DNA from: CAYFJO01 sp964343305
GTDB taxonomy: Bacteria; Planctomycetota; Planctomycetia; Pirellulales; Pirellulaceae
NCBI GenBank assembly: GCA_964343305.1
Contig: CAYFJO010000293.1
Location: 1-13,446, forward strand
Direction: 5' to 3'
Length of the DNA stretch: 13,446 nucleotides
Shown here: in pieces, positions 6,883-13,446 of the stretch
Numbering within the stretch: position 1 is the stretch's first letter
How the letters are laid out: every line of letters begins with the position of its first letter
Position numbers and translations under genes: made by a program
Notes under the pieces: generated by a model
What the model was told of the DNA's origin: nothing
The model's database searches: none
The model's input: only the letters and a program-made list of their open reading frames with translations

Positions 6883-9800
6883 ATGTTGACGCCCAGCCCG
6901 CTCAAGTCCCGGTTTGGTTGTGCTCAGGGTATCAAGCTGCTGCTCGTCGTCAGCCAGGTGGTATTGTGGGGTTCGCATGTCGAGGCGGCCGAAAACATCG
7001 TCGTCGTGCCTTCGGCGTCTTACGCGCACAAGAACGACGGACACCGCGGCGATCCCCTGTCTGCGCTGTGCGACGGCAGCGAACCCGCTTCTTCTGATGA
7101 CCACAAGATTCCGCGGTTCACGTTTTGGAATCACAAGGGAACGACCGAGTGGGTTCAGTATGATTTTGACGTTCCCGCAAAAGTCTCCAGCGCGGAAGTG
7201 TTCTGGTTCGACGATCGGCCGCGGGGCGGTGGGTGCCGCGTGCCCAAGTCTTGGAAGCTGCTTTATCGAAGCGGCTATGAATGGCGAGCGGTGCGGCGCG
7301 CGACCGCCTACGAGGTGACCGCCGACAAGTTTAACGAAGTCAGCTTCGAGCCGGTGATCACGACGGCGCTGCGAATCGAAGTCCATCATCAACCGGGCGC
7401 ATCAGGTGGAATTCTCGAGTGGAAAATCAACGGCCGATCACCCAGGCTCGGCACGAAATCGAAGACCGGTGAGAATCGCTCGCTCAATTCGAACTTTGAC
7501 TATGCGTCAAGTCGACTGGCGATCTCGGCGCTCGCCAAGACAGCGGGTCGATCGCCGAGTGAGACGAAACAGGCGCTCGCGCAGTTGGACGATCTGGCGG
7601 ACGAAATCGTTGCCGTTCGCGCGCTGGCCGACCGCGCTGACGCGACGGCAATCGAGCGCTTGCAGGATTTGCGCGTACGGCTGGCGAAGTTTCAAGAACG
7701 GCACGATGCCAAGGCGATTCGGAATCAGCTTTACGAAGTTGATGCCAATGCCGGTCTGCAACTGATGATTCAGATGGACTGGGTCCGGCAGGACAGCCCG
7801 AAGGGCGAGGCTCATAGTTTTCAGACTCTCTCGACGATCGTGATCGACGAACTCGGATCCCACGGCGGCGAACTGGCCGCACGCAGGAGATCGCTGCAAG
7901 CCGCTGCAACGAAACCGACCGACGGCCGTTGGATGAACTTGTATTTGGACGCCTGTCATCTGCGACGCACGCTGCGGCTGAAGTCGCAACTGGATAAGCT
8001 TCGCCGGATCGTCTTCACCAAACACCACGACATTGGTGGCCAGCACTACGCGTACACCGAAGACGTCTCTGATTCGCCCTACAATGACAACAACCCGTTT
8101 CCCGCCAGCGGCAAATTGTGCCTGCTCGAAATGGAAAGCGTGTATGGCCGCGTGCGGACGTTGTTGGACGAACCGCACGGGTTGATTCGAGACCCGGCGG
8201 TGTCCTACGACGGACGGCGAATTCTGTTCGCGCGGCGCACATCGATGACCGAGGATGACTACCATCTGTACGAGATGTCGATTGCCGATGAGAAGATACG
8301 GCAGTTGACGTTTGGCCGAGGAGTCGCCGACTACGAACCAACTTATCTTCCCAGCGGCGACATCCTGTTCAACTCCAGCCGCTGCCAGCAGATCGTCGAT
8401 TGCTGGTGGGCGGATGTCAGCAACTTGTACACGTGCGACGGCGACGGACGATACTTGCGGCGCGTCAGTTTCGACCAGGTCCACACGAACTACCCCACGG
8501 TCCTGCCGGACGGACGAGTGATCTATACGCGTTGGGATTACAACGATCGCGGCCAGCTCTTCCCGCAGCCTCTTTTTCAAATGCAACCCGACGGAACGGG
8601 TCAGAAAGAGTTTTACGGCAACAATTCCTGGTTCCCCACGTCGATCCTGCATGCTCGGGGAATTCCGAACTCCAACCAGGTCGTGTGTGTCTTGTCCGGC
8701 CACCACACTTATCAGAAGGGCAAACTGGCGATCATCGATCCCAGCCGCGGCCGTCAAGAGGCCAGTGGCGTGCAACTGATCGCACCCCGGCGCATTACCG
8801 AAGCCGTCAAGATTGACAAATATGGTTATCAGGGTGAGCAGTTTCAGTATCCGTGGCCGCTGAGTGAGACGGAGTTTCTCGTCACGTACAGTTACAAAGG
8901 CAGCAAACAGGGTAGGGATCGGGCGGAAGAACCCTTCGGGATTTACTTCATGACGATCGACGGAGCACGCGAGTTGCTGGCGGCTGACCCGGCGATTTCG
9001 TGCAACCAGTCGGTTCCGCTGGCGTCTCGACCTGTGCCGCCCGTACGTCCCAGCCAGGTCGATTATCGCAAACGCACCGGCACGTACGTGGTCCACGACA
9101 TCTATCAAGGTTCCGGCCTGCGAGGTGTCGCGCGGGGAACGATCAAGCGACTGCGAGTCGTGGCGCTCGAGTTTCGTGCCGCGGGAATCGGCAGCAATGG
9201 AAACCGCGGACCGGCCGGCGGTGCTCTGGTGAGTACGCCCATCTCGAAGAACGGAGCGTGGGACGTGAAGAAGGTGCTCGGCTCGGCCAAAGTCTACGAC
9301 GATGGTTCGGCGGCATTTGCCGTGCCGGCCCGGACGCCCGTCTACTTCCAGGCTCTCGACGAGCACAACCACGTGGTCCAGACGATGAGATCCTGGTCAA
9401 CACTGCAGCCGGGCGAGACGTTTTCCTGCGTCGGCTGTCACGCTGATAAATCGCGAACTCCACCAGCGCGAGCCGCACTGACCCGGGCCTTGCAGGAAGG
9501 TCCGCAACCGCTGGAACCTCTATACGACGAGCCGCACGGCTTCAGCTTTCCCCGGCTGATCCAGCCAATCCTCGATCGGAACTGCGTGGAGTGCCACAAC
9601 CGCGAGAGGGTCGCAAGCAAGCAGTCGACGATCAGTCTGGAGAAAGCTGGCACGTTTGACAAACGGAGTCTCAAAACCTGGAGCGACGCGTATTCGGCGC
9701 TCGCCGACTCGAAATTCGCGAGCTGGGTGAGTCCTCAATCCGCGCCGCCCATGTTGCCGCCATACCATACCGGTGCGGCCAGAAGTAAACTCATCGACAT

Positions 9801-10029
9801 GCTCGCAGAGGGCCATGAAGGAGTCAAACTCACGTCAGCGGAAATGGATCTGATCGCCTGCTGGATCGATCTCGGCGTGCCCTATGCCGGCACGTACACC
9901 GAAACCATGAGCCCCGAACACACGGCAAGGTATCAGCACTTTGCCGAGAAACGCAAACGGCTGGTGATGGAAGAGGCCCGGCAGATCGAAGCTCTAATCC
10001 GTGCGCGTCACAAGACCGACGACCGCTGA
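6883..10029 (+). CDS. HzsA-like dihaem cytochrome c with N-terminal discoidin-like domain
   Basis: The protein has 1048 residues from ATG 6883, chosen for AAGGAGA six bases upstream and the signal peptide that follows (KLLLVVSQVVLWGSHVEAA, cleavage near residue 36). An earlier in-frame ATG at 6796 lies inside the repeat. Residues 37-186 form a discoidin/F5-8-like domain (TTEWVQYDFDVPAKVSSAEV, WFDDRPRGGGCRVPKSWKLL, GGILEWKI), a type I also recall at the C-terminus of DUF1680/GH127 proteins. A helical linker (about 190-370) and a propeller (about 375-720, with YPTVLPDGRVIYTRWDY) follow. The HzsA-type middle domain is at about 727-850 (RGTIKRLRVVALEF). Haem sites are C849-VG-C852-H853 and C901-VE-C904-H905. 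The C-terminus is helical and charged. It is a paralogue of the 1-2530 product with the same haem spacing (52 versus 50 residues). Probably a periplasmic redox protein; substrate unknown. Hydrazine synthase activity is unlikely without HzsB/HzsC. Confidence 0.9.
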   Translation: MLTPSPLKSRFGCAQGIKLLLVVSQVVLWGSHVEAAENIVVVPSASYAHKNDGHRGDPLSALCDGSEPASSDDHKIPRFTFWNHKGTTEWVQYDFDVPAKVSSAEVFWFDDRPRGGGCRVPKSWKLLYRSGYEWRAVRRATAYEVTADKFNEVSFEPVITTALRIEVHHQPGASGGILEWKINGRSPRLGTKSKTGENRSLNSNFDYASSRLAISALAKTAGRSPSETKQALAQLDDLADEIVAVRALADRADATAIERLQDLRVRLAKFQERHDAKAIRNQLYEVDANAGLQLMIQMDWVRQDSPKGEAHSFQTLSTIVIDELGSHGGELAARRRSLQAAATKPTDGRWMNLYLDACHLRRTLRLKSQLDKLRRIVFTKHHDIGGQHYAYTEDVSDSPYNDNNPFPASGKLCLLEMESVYGRVRTLLDEPHGLIRDPAVSYDGRRILFARRTSMTEDDYHLYEMSIADEKIRQLTFGRGVADYEPTYLPSGDILFNSSRCQQIVDCWWADVSNLYTCDGDGRYLRRVSFDQVHTNYPTVLPDGRVIYTRWDYNDRGQLFPQPLFQMQPDGTGQKEFYGNNSWFPTSILHARGIPNSNQVVCVLSGHHTYQKGKLAIIDPSRGRQEASGVQLIAPRRITEAVKIDKYGYQGEQFQYPWPLSETEFLVTYSYKGSKQGRDRAEEPFGIYFMTIDGARELLAADPAISCNQSVPLASRPVPPVRPSQVDYRKRTGTYVVHDIYQGSGLRGVARGTIKRLRVVALEFRAAGIGSNGNRGPAGGALVSTPISKNGAWDVKKVLGSAKVYDDGSAAFAVPARTPVYFQALDEHNHVVQTMRSWSTLQPGETFSCVGCHADKSRTPPARAALTRALQEGPQPLEPLYDEPHGFSFPRLIQPILDRNCVECHNRERVASKQSTISLEKAGTFDKRSLKTWSDAYSALADSKFASWVSPQSAPPMLPPYHTGAARSKLIDMLAEGHEGVKLTSAEMDLIACWIDLGVPYAGTYTETMSPEHTARYQHFAEKRKRLVMEEARQIEALIRARHKTDDR

Positions 10030-10048
10030 ACGGAAAGTCGTAAGTTAA

Positions 10049-10177
10049 CTGAGGGTGTCCGGAGTTGTAGGGAACGCCCTCTGTGGCGTTCCGTGAATCA
10101 AACGCGGAGCTAGCGGAACGGCACAGAGGCCGTTCCCTACATCAATTTCGCCATTTCGAATTCCCGGACACCCTCAG
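10049..10177. repeat. Nested inverted repeat element with two covarying hairpins
   Basis: Outer arms CTGAGGGTGTCCGG (10049-10062) and its exact complement (10164-10177) enclose inner arms at 10066-10093 and 10114-10141, which match at 26 of 28 positions. Each inner arm is a perfect 8-bp hairpin: GGAACGCC-CTCTGT-GGCGTTCC (10071-10092) and GGAACGGC-ACAGAG-GCCGTTCC (10115-10136). The two mismatches between the arms fall on one stem pair and compensate each other. The element ends four bases before the GGAG ribosome site of the alcohol dehydrogenase gene, so it lies wholly in the 5' leader or intergenic region. It looks like one REP-like element inside another. Confidence 0.85.
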
Positions 10178-10193
10178 CTTGGAGATTGAATTC

Positions 10194-11398
10194 ATGAGTG
10201 ACATTTGGACGTTTCATTCTGCTGGCCAGATCGTCTTCGGTCCGCGATCAGCAGCTCAAGTTGGACAAATCGCAACTCGGCTCGGTCTTCAGCGAGTATG
10301 CATCGTCACCGACGAAGCCTTAATTGCGGCAGGACTGCTGGATGGAGTGCGAGGCTCCCTGATCGAGGCCGGGATCGCGGTCGAAGTGTTCGAGGGTGAC
10401 GAGCCGGAGCCTTCGTTGGCGGCGGGCGAGTCGTGCATCAAACAAGCACGACGATACAACGCCGACGGAATCCTGGGATTGGGCGGCGGCAGCAACATGG
10501 ACTTGGCCAAGGCCGCGGCGACGGTCGTTGCCCACGGTGGCACGATCCGCGACTACGTTGGCGACGACCAGGTGCCAGGGCCAGTGCTCCCGTTGATTTG
10601 CCTTCCCACGACGGCTGGAACAGGAAGCGAGGTGACGTTCGCCGCCGTGCTGACCGACACCGAGAACGAACTGAAAGTCCCTATTCTGAGTAATTACATA
10701 CGACCAGCGGTGGCGATTGTTGATCCACAATTGACCCTATCTTGTCCCGCAAAGGTTACCGCCGACAGCGGCATCGACGCCCTAACACACGCCATCGAAG
10801 CTTACACAGCGATCGACAATCGCCAATTCCCAATTCCCGAGGGCGAGAAGAGCGTGTATCAGGGGGGCAATCCACTTTCGACGTGCCTTGCGGAACAGGC
10901 CATAACCCTGATTGGCAAGCACTTAATGCAAGCCGTCAACGAGCCGAACAACCTCATGGCACGTGAAGCAATGGCGCTGGCAGCGACATTGGCCGGATTG
11001 GCATTTGCCAACAGCGGCGTGGCGTTGGTCCATGCGCTGCAGCGGCAGTCGGTGGAGCAACGCATTCAGCACACGGGGCGGGCAATGGACTCCTGCTACC
11101 CCACGTCATGCGGTTCAATTTGCCTGCATGCCCAACGAAAACGGCGCGGATCGCAGACCTCTTGGGTTGCGATCTAGACGGCCTGACCGAACACGATGCA
11201 GCCGAGCAAGCGGTCAGCACGGTCCAACAGTTGGCGCGCGATATCGGCATCCCACAGCGTTTACACGAACTGGGCATGACCGCCGACCAGATCCCCACGG
11301 TCGCGGAGAAAGCGTTCCAAGCCAAAAGAATTCTTCGAGTCAATCCCCGCGAGATTTCCCAGCAGGAAATGGAAGAGATACTACGCGCAGCCCAATAG
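10194..11398 (+). pseudogene. Iron-containing alcohol dehydrogenase, broken by a single-base frameshift near 11046
   Basis: The start is ATG 10194, with GGAG at 10181-10184; the frame extends upstream only into the repeat. The first frame (to the stop at 11175-11177) carries the Fe-ADH signatures: GLGGGSNMDLAKA (NAD-binding GGGS at about 97-100), CLPTTAGTGSEVT, and metal ligands D195 and H199 in DALTHAIEAY, then H280 in ALVHAL. After about 11046 the homology moves to another frame, reading VGGATHSAHGAGNGLLLPHV and then MRFNLPAC, to the stop at 11396-11398. Adding one base at about 11046 restores a 401-residue protein in which the fourth ligand, H294, lies 14 residues after H280, as in FucO-type enzymes. 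The break therefore removes the last metal ligand and the C-terminal helical domain. It could be a real recent pseudogene or a sequencing or assembly error. The family oxidises or reduces alcohols/aldehydes with NAD(P); the substrate is not readable. Confidence 0.85.
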
Positions 11399-11405
11399 CG
11401 GAACG

Positions 11406-11516
11406 TCAAACGCGCCGGTTCCATATTCCGCGACATTCCGCCGGCGGCTTCACGGTCTCCTCGCTCTCGACCAGAATGGTCTGGATGTTGCCGCCCTTGA
11501 CTCCGATGGCGATGGT
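11406..11516 (-). pseudogene. Unrecognised minus-strand coding scrap
   Basis: Read on the minus strand, the segment gives TIAIGVKGGNIQTILVESEE, then TVKPPAECRGIWNRRV, and then TGA. The composition is protein-like rather than random, with alternating hydrophobic residues, but there is no start codon and it abuts a repeat. It may be the C-terminal remnant of a gene interrupted by the 11521-11583 repeat. I do not recognise the family. Confidence 0.25.
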
Positions 11517-11520
11517 TGTC

Positions 11521-11583
11521 GATTGCGGATTTAGGATTGCGGATTCCGAGCGTGATCATTCCGAAATCCGAAATCTGCAATCC
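11521..11583. repeat. Imperfect inverted repeat (GATTGCGGATTT type)
   Basis: The left half begins GATTGCGGATTTAGGATT. The complement of the right half contains GATTGCAGATTTCGGATT, a match at 16 of 18 positions. About 25 bases lie between the matched arms. The arms also contain short direct repeats of GGATT. It looks like an interspersed planctomycete-type repeat inserted between two coding scraps. Confidence 0.6.
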
Positions 11584-11586
11584 CCA

Positions 11587-11643
11587 ATTGGCTGATCTCG
11601 CTCTTGTCGAACCAGACATCATGCCCACGTTTCTCCAAGTCGG
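11587..11643 (-). pseudogene. Possible TIR-domain fragment
   Basis: The minus strand reads EADLEKRGHDVWFDKSEI. This resembles the box-2 area of bacterial TIR domains, where an L-x-x-x-G-x-x-V-W-x-D-x-x-x-I pattern is common. The reading ends at the 11521-11583 repeat, and upstream codons lose the family pattern, so about 18 residues are left. It lies directly downstream of a TPR and membrane protein set on the same strand. TIR with TPR is a common pairing in planctomycete signalling and defence proteins. The short length makes the call tentative. Confidence 0.35.
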
Positions 11644-11670
11644 CCTCAGGCCGTGCCGCGTGGGGATGTT

Positions 11671-11690
11671 GTAGCTCTCTAGCGAGCTAC
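11671..11690. terminator. Hairpin overlapping the stop codon of the tail-anchored gene
   Basis: GTAGCTC-TCTAGC-GAGCTAC forms a perfect 7-bp stem. On the minus strand the TAG stop (11689-11687) of the tail-anchored gene lies in the first arm. No U-tract follows, so it may be a REP-like hairpin or a stabiliser rather than an intrinsic terminator. Confidence 0.35.
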
Positions 11691-12241
11691 CAGAGGAAGA
11701 ACCATGCGGTCGCGATCACGACCATCAGTATTAGAACCAGAACGTAGAAAGACCAACGCGGCACAGTCCCGAACGCGCTATTCAAATAACTAATCTCCTG
11801 ATGCAAGGCATCCAAAAGGCGACGAGTATCGTCGCTAAGCATCGGCACGTCTTCGCTACGGAGCAGCTCACGCCCTTCGTTGTAAAGATCCGCCAATGAA
11901 TTCAGATGTTCGTAGTACTTGTCGAGAAGATTGTCCAATGAGCCGCTGCCAGCAAACGCCATAGCCGAAAGCTGGCTAGACGCCAAATCCAATTCGATAT
12001 GCTTTGATTCAACCGCACAAATGAAATAACCTAATGGATTTTCAGCTTCTATTTGTGGCAGGTTTTCTTGAACATAAGACGCTTCCACCAGCACTCGCTG
12101 GCGTAGCCTTTGAGCAAGTCCGGCTGCACGAGCTTGCAAATGTGTGAGTCTCGAAACCGCGTCGTTCGGCCTGCCAGCATGTTGTGCCAATGCCAGCCCG
12201 AGTCGATATTTGTTCGCCGTGAGTTGGAGATGTTGTTGCAT
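11687..12241 (-). CDS. Hypothetical tail-anchored helical membrane protein
   Basis: The protein is 184 residues. I do not recognise the family. Residues 1-160 are charged, mostly helical, and lack a signal peptide. The C-terminus, WSFYVLVLILMVVIATAWFF, is one hydrophobic helix that ends two residues before the stop, giving a tail anchor with the N-terminal domain in the cytoplasm. The start at ATG 12241 is limited by an in-frame TAG 15 bases upstream; the ribosome site is weak. It is the last intact gene of a minus-strand set with the small membrane protein (79 bp upstream) and the TPR protein. Local GC is lower than in the dihaem gene region. It may be a membrane-tethered partner of the TPR protein; this is inferred from proximity. 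Confidence 0.72.
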   Translation of the reverse strand: MQQHLQLTANKYRLGLALAQHAGRPNDAVSRLTHLQARAAGLAQRLRQRVLVEASYVQENLPQIEAENPLGYFICAVESKHIELDLASSQLSAMAFAGSGSLDNLLDKYYEHLNSLADLYNEGRELLRSEDVPMLSDDTRRLLDALHQEISYLNSAFGTVPRWSFYVLVLILMVVIATAWFFLW

Positions 12242-12320
12242 ACTCAGCTGTGCCTAGCCTTGCTTGCTGTTCAGTGCCACGTAGGCGGTTCGATGACAGC
12301 AAACGGAATTGCCAATCCAA

Positions 12321-12533
12321 TCAACCAAACATTCCGACTAAGTACATTCCCAGGCCACCAAGGATCAATCCAACAAACACTACAATGACGAAGACAGGAC
12401 TTTGATATAGCTCGTTGTCCACATCTTTCCACGGATTCTCGGATTGACTTCGACGCTGGGTCTCCATCCAAAAGCATGCTATGGAACACACAGCAGCTAT
12501 TCCCAAACAAGTCCAACCTATGATTTCTTTCAC
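12321..12533 (-). CDS. Small two-helix membrane protein, hypothetical
   Basis: The 70-residue protein starts at GTG 12533, preceded by GGAGTAGTTTC with GGAG seven bases away. It has two hydrophobic helices: IIGWTCLGIAAVCSIACFW near the N-terminus and VFVIVVFVGLILGGLGMYLV near the C-terminus. A polar loop of about 24 residues rich in S, E, N and D separates them. The start lies 30 bp after the TPR stop, so the genes are probably cotranscribed. The family is unknown; it could be a small membrane subunit or effector. The start codon and ribosome site make it a likely real gene despite its size. Confidence 0.65.
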   Translation of the reverse strand: MKEIIGWTCLGIAAVCSIACFWMETQRRSQSENPWKDVDNELYQSPVFVIVVFVGLILGGLGMYLVGMFG

Positions 12534-12563
12534 GAAACTACTCCAACTAATGTAGGCATCGGT

Positions 12564-13446
12564 TCAATATCCACGCTTGCGACGAATTAGAGCTCTATGA
12601 CCGCTGATGATACGCAACACGGTACGGTCGCCGGACTGGCGACCGAACGATTCCGCCTCTTCGCACAAATGCACAGCTTCGTCGTATCGACGTTGTATGC
12701 CCAAGATTTTCGCCTGGTTTGCCAGACACCGCGCCAATCCAGTCGGGTCACCAATATCACGCCAGTATACTTCTTCCTCACGGTGGAAGCGCATCGACTC
12801 ATCGAGATACTGCTGATCCCTACCCGGTCCTGCTTTGGCTGCACGCTCCCACATCACGAGCCCTTGTCCAGCCAAAACATTTGCTAGGCCATCAGAATCG
12901 CTGAGTTGCCGAAATACATGTTCTGCCTTTTCCAAAAGTCTGGCCGCACGATCAAAATCACGGCACTCTCTGTAGATATCTCCTTGAATCCCCAAACTGC
13001 GTGCCCGCGCTGCGTCGTCGTTGAGCTGAATTGCCAACATCTCAGACTCCTCCGCCAAATGCTGGGCAACCTCAAACTTGCCTTGGTCCCGCATAATCTC
13101 GGCTCGATTGCGTTTGCAGGTCTCCTGTCCTTTGAAATTGCCAAGGGCGCAGAAGAACGATTCTGCCTCCTCGTAGCCCTGGAGGGCTCGTTCAGAATGT
13201 CCGAGGGTAGAGTCCATCAATGCCAAGTTCACTAGGGACTTTGCCAACGCCAATCTGTTCTCTTGGCGTCTGAGAATCTCAGCTGCCCTGAGTTGAAGAG
13301 GATATGCTTTTCGCAATTCACCACGCAATCGCAACACTTCAGCCTCGTTACCTAGTGTTCCGGCGTATATAGCCTCATTCTCTCCGGACGCTGCACGATT
13401 GCGCAACTTTCGACGAACAAGCAACGCTTCGCCCAGATCACCTGTC
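12564..13446 (-). CDS. Tetratricopeptide-repeat protein (partial, N-terminus off right edge)
   Basis: The frame is open through the right edge, giving 293 visible residues, so the TTG at 13424 is not the real start. About six or seven TPR units follow each other at 36-42 residue spacing, for example NLALMDSTLGHSERALQGYE, NRAEIMRDQGKFEVAQHLAE, GIQGDIYRECRDFDRAARLL, GQGLVMWERAA, and NQAKILGIQRRYDEAVHLCE. The last ends with RRKRGY. The repeats resemble the C-terminal TPR sensor arm of planctomycete STAND/TIR-type proteins, so a signalling domain may lie outside the window; this is an inference. The 30-bp gap to the small membrane gene suggests an operon. Confidence 0.85.
   Translation of the reverse strand, partial: TGDLGEALLVRRKLRNRAASGENEAIYAGTLGNEAEVLRLRGELRKAYPLQLRAAEILRRQENRLALAKSLVNLALMDSTLGHSERALQGYEEAESFFCALGNFKGQETCKRNRAEIMRDQGKFEVAQHLAEESEMLAIQLNDDAARARSLGIQGDIYRECRDFDRAARLLEKAEHVFRQLSDSDGLANVLAGQGLVMWERAAKAGPGRDQQYLDESMRFHREEEVYWRDIGDPTGLARCLANQAKILGIQRRYDEAVHLCEEAESFGRQSGDRTVLRIISGHRALIRRKRGY

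Larger units (their letters stand above)
11399..11686. other. Decayed intergenic stretch between alcohol dehydrogenase and tail-anchored gene
   Basis: This 288-bp stretch has no intact gene. It contains, from left to right, a 36-codon minus-strand open segment (11406-11516, ending in TGA) that I do not recognise, a 63-bp imperfect inverted repeat (11521-11583), a short minus-strand scrap resembling a TIR domain (11587-11643), and a hairpin at the end of the next gene. It reads as a degraded gene invaded by repeats. Confidence 0.45.

Noticed and set aside
7507..9372. A 621-residue open frame antisense to the dihaem gene
   Set aside because: It has no start context and no family signal, and it lies opposite a strongly supported gene in a GC-rich region, so it is an antisense shadow.
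1..10029. Anammox-type hydrazine synthase operon
   Set aside because: Only HzsA-like proteins are present. HzsB and HzsC are absent, the accessory domains differ, and HzsA relatives are common in non-anammox planctomycetes.
10083..10193. N-terminal extension of the alcohol dehydrogenase from ATG 10083
   Set aside because: The extension is read from the repeat element. ATG 10194 has a ribosome site and starts the family homology.

Overview
The window looks like a chromosomal segment of a heterotrophic planctomycete, probably Pirellulales-like. The evidence is family content: two hydrazine-synthase-alpha-like (HzsA-like) dihaem proteins, a TIGR03067-type small secreted protein, a PQQ-like beta-propeller protein, a URO-D-family methyltransferase-like protein and a DUF6580 membrane protein. 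Hairpin-type interspersed repeats sit between the genes. GC is moderately high over most of the window. No tRNA, rRNA, CRISPR array or complete IS element was seen.

Left part (1-5443), all minus strand. A DUF6580 membrane protein (2552-3157) is followed after 21 bp by a long secreted protein (1-2530) that leaves the left edge. That protein has a propeller, an HzsA-type middle domain, two CxxCH haem sites and the start of a formylglycine-generating-enzyme/SUMF1-like domain. Its long frame is open to the edge. Upstream are a membrane-anchored PQQ-like propeller protein (3444-4856) and a small lipocalin-like secreted protein (5030-5443).

Central part (5444-11398), plus strand. A compact divergent promoter region with a palindrome precedes a URO-D-family gene (5573-6703). 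A perfect 23-bp inverted repeat follows, each arm being itself a hairpin. Next is a second HzsA-like dihaem protein (6883-10029) with a discoidin-like domain grafted to its N-terminus. A nested repeat (10049-10177) then precedes an iron-containing alcohol dehydrogenase (10194-11398). A one-base deletion breaks that gene between its third and fourth metal ligands.

Right part (11399-13446). A decayed stretch holds a probable TIR-domain scrap, a short inverted repeat and a hairpin. After it comes a minus-strand set with visibly lower GC: a TPR protein entering from the right edge, a 70-residue two-helix membrane protein and a 184-residue tail-anchored protein. These look like a separate accessory module.

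The dihaem proteins, PQQ-like protein and TIGR03067 protein all carry export signals or anchors, so the left and central parts probably contribute to periplasmic or envelope redox chemistry. What substrate the HzsA-like proteins act on cannot be read from the sequence. HzsB and HzsC are absent here, so hydrazine synthesis is not supported. The most interesting items are the HzsA-FGE fusion, the pair of HzsA paralogues with different grafted domains, and the two-hairpin repeats, one of which shows a compensatory base-pair change.
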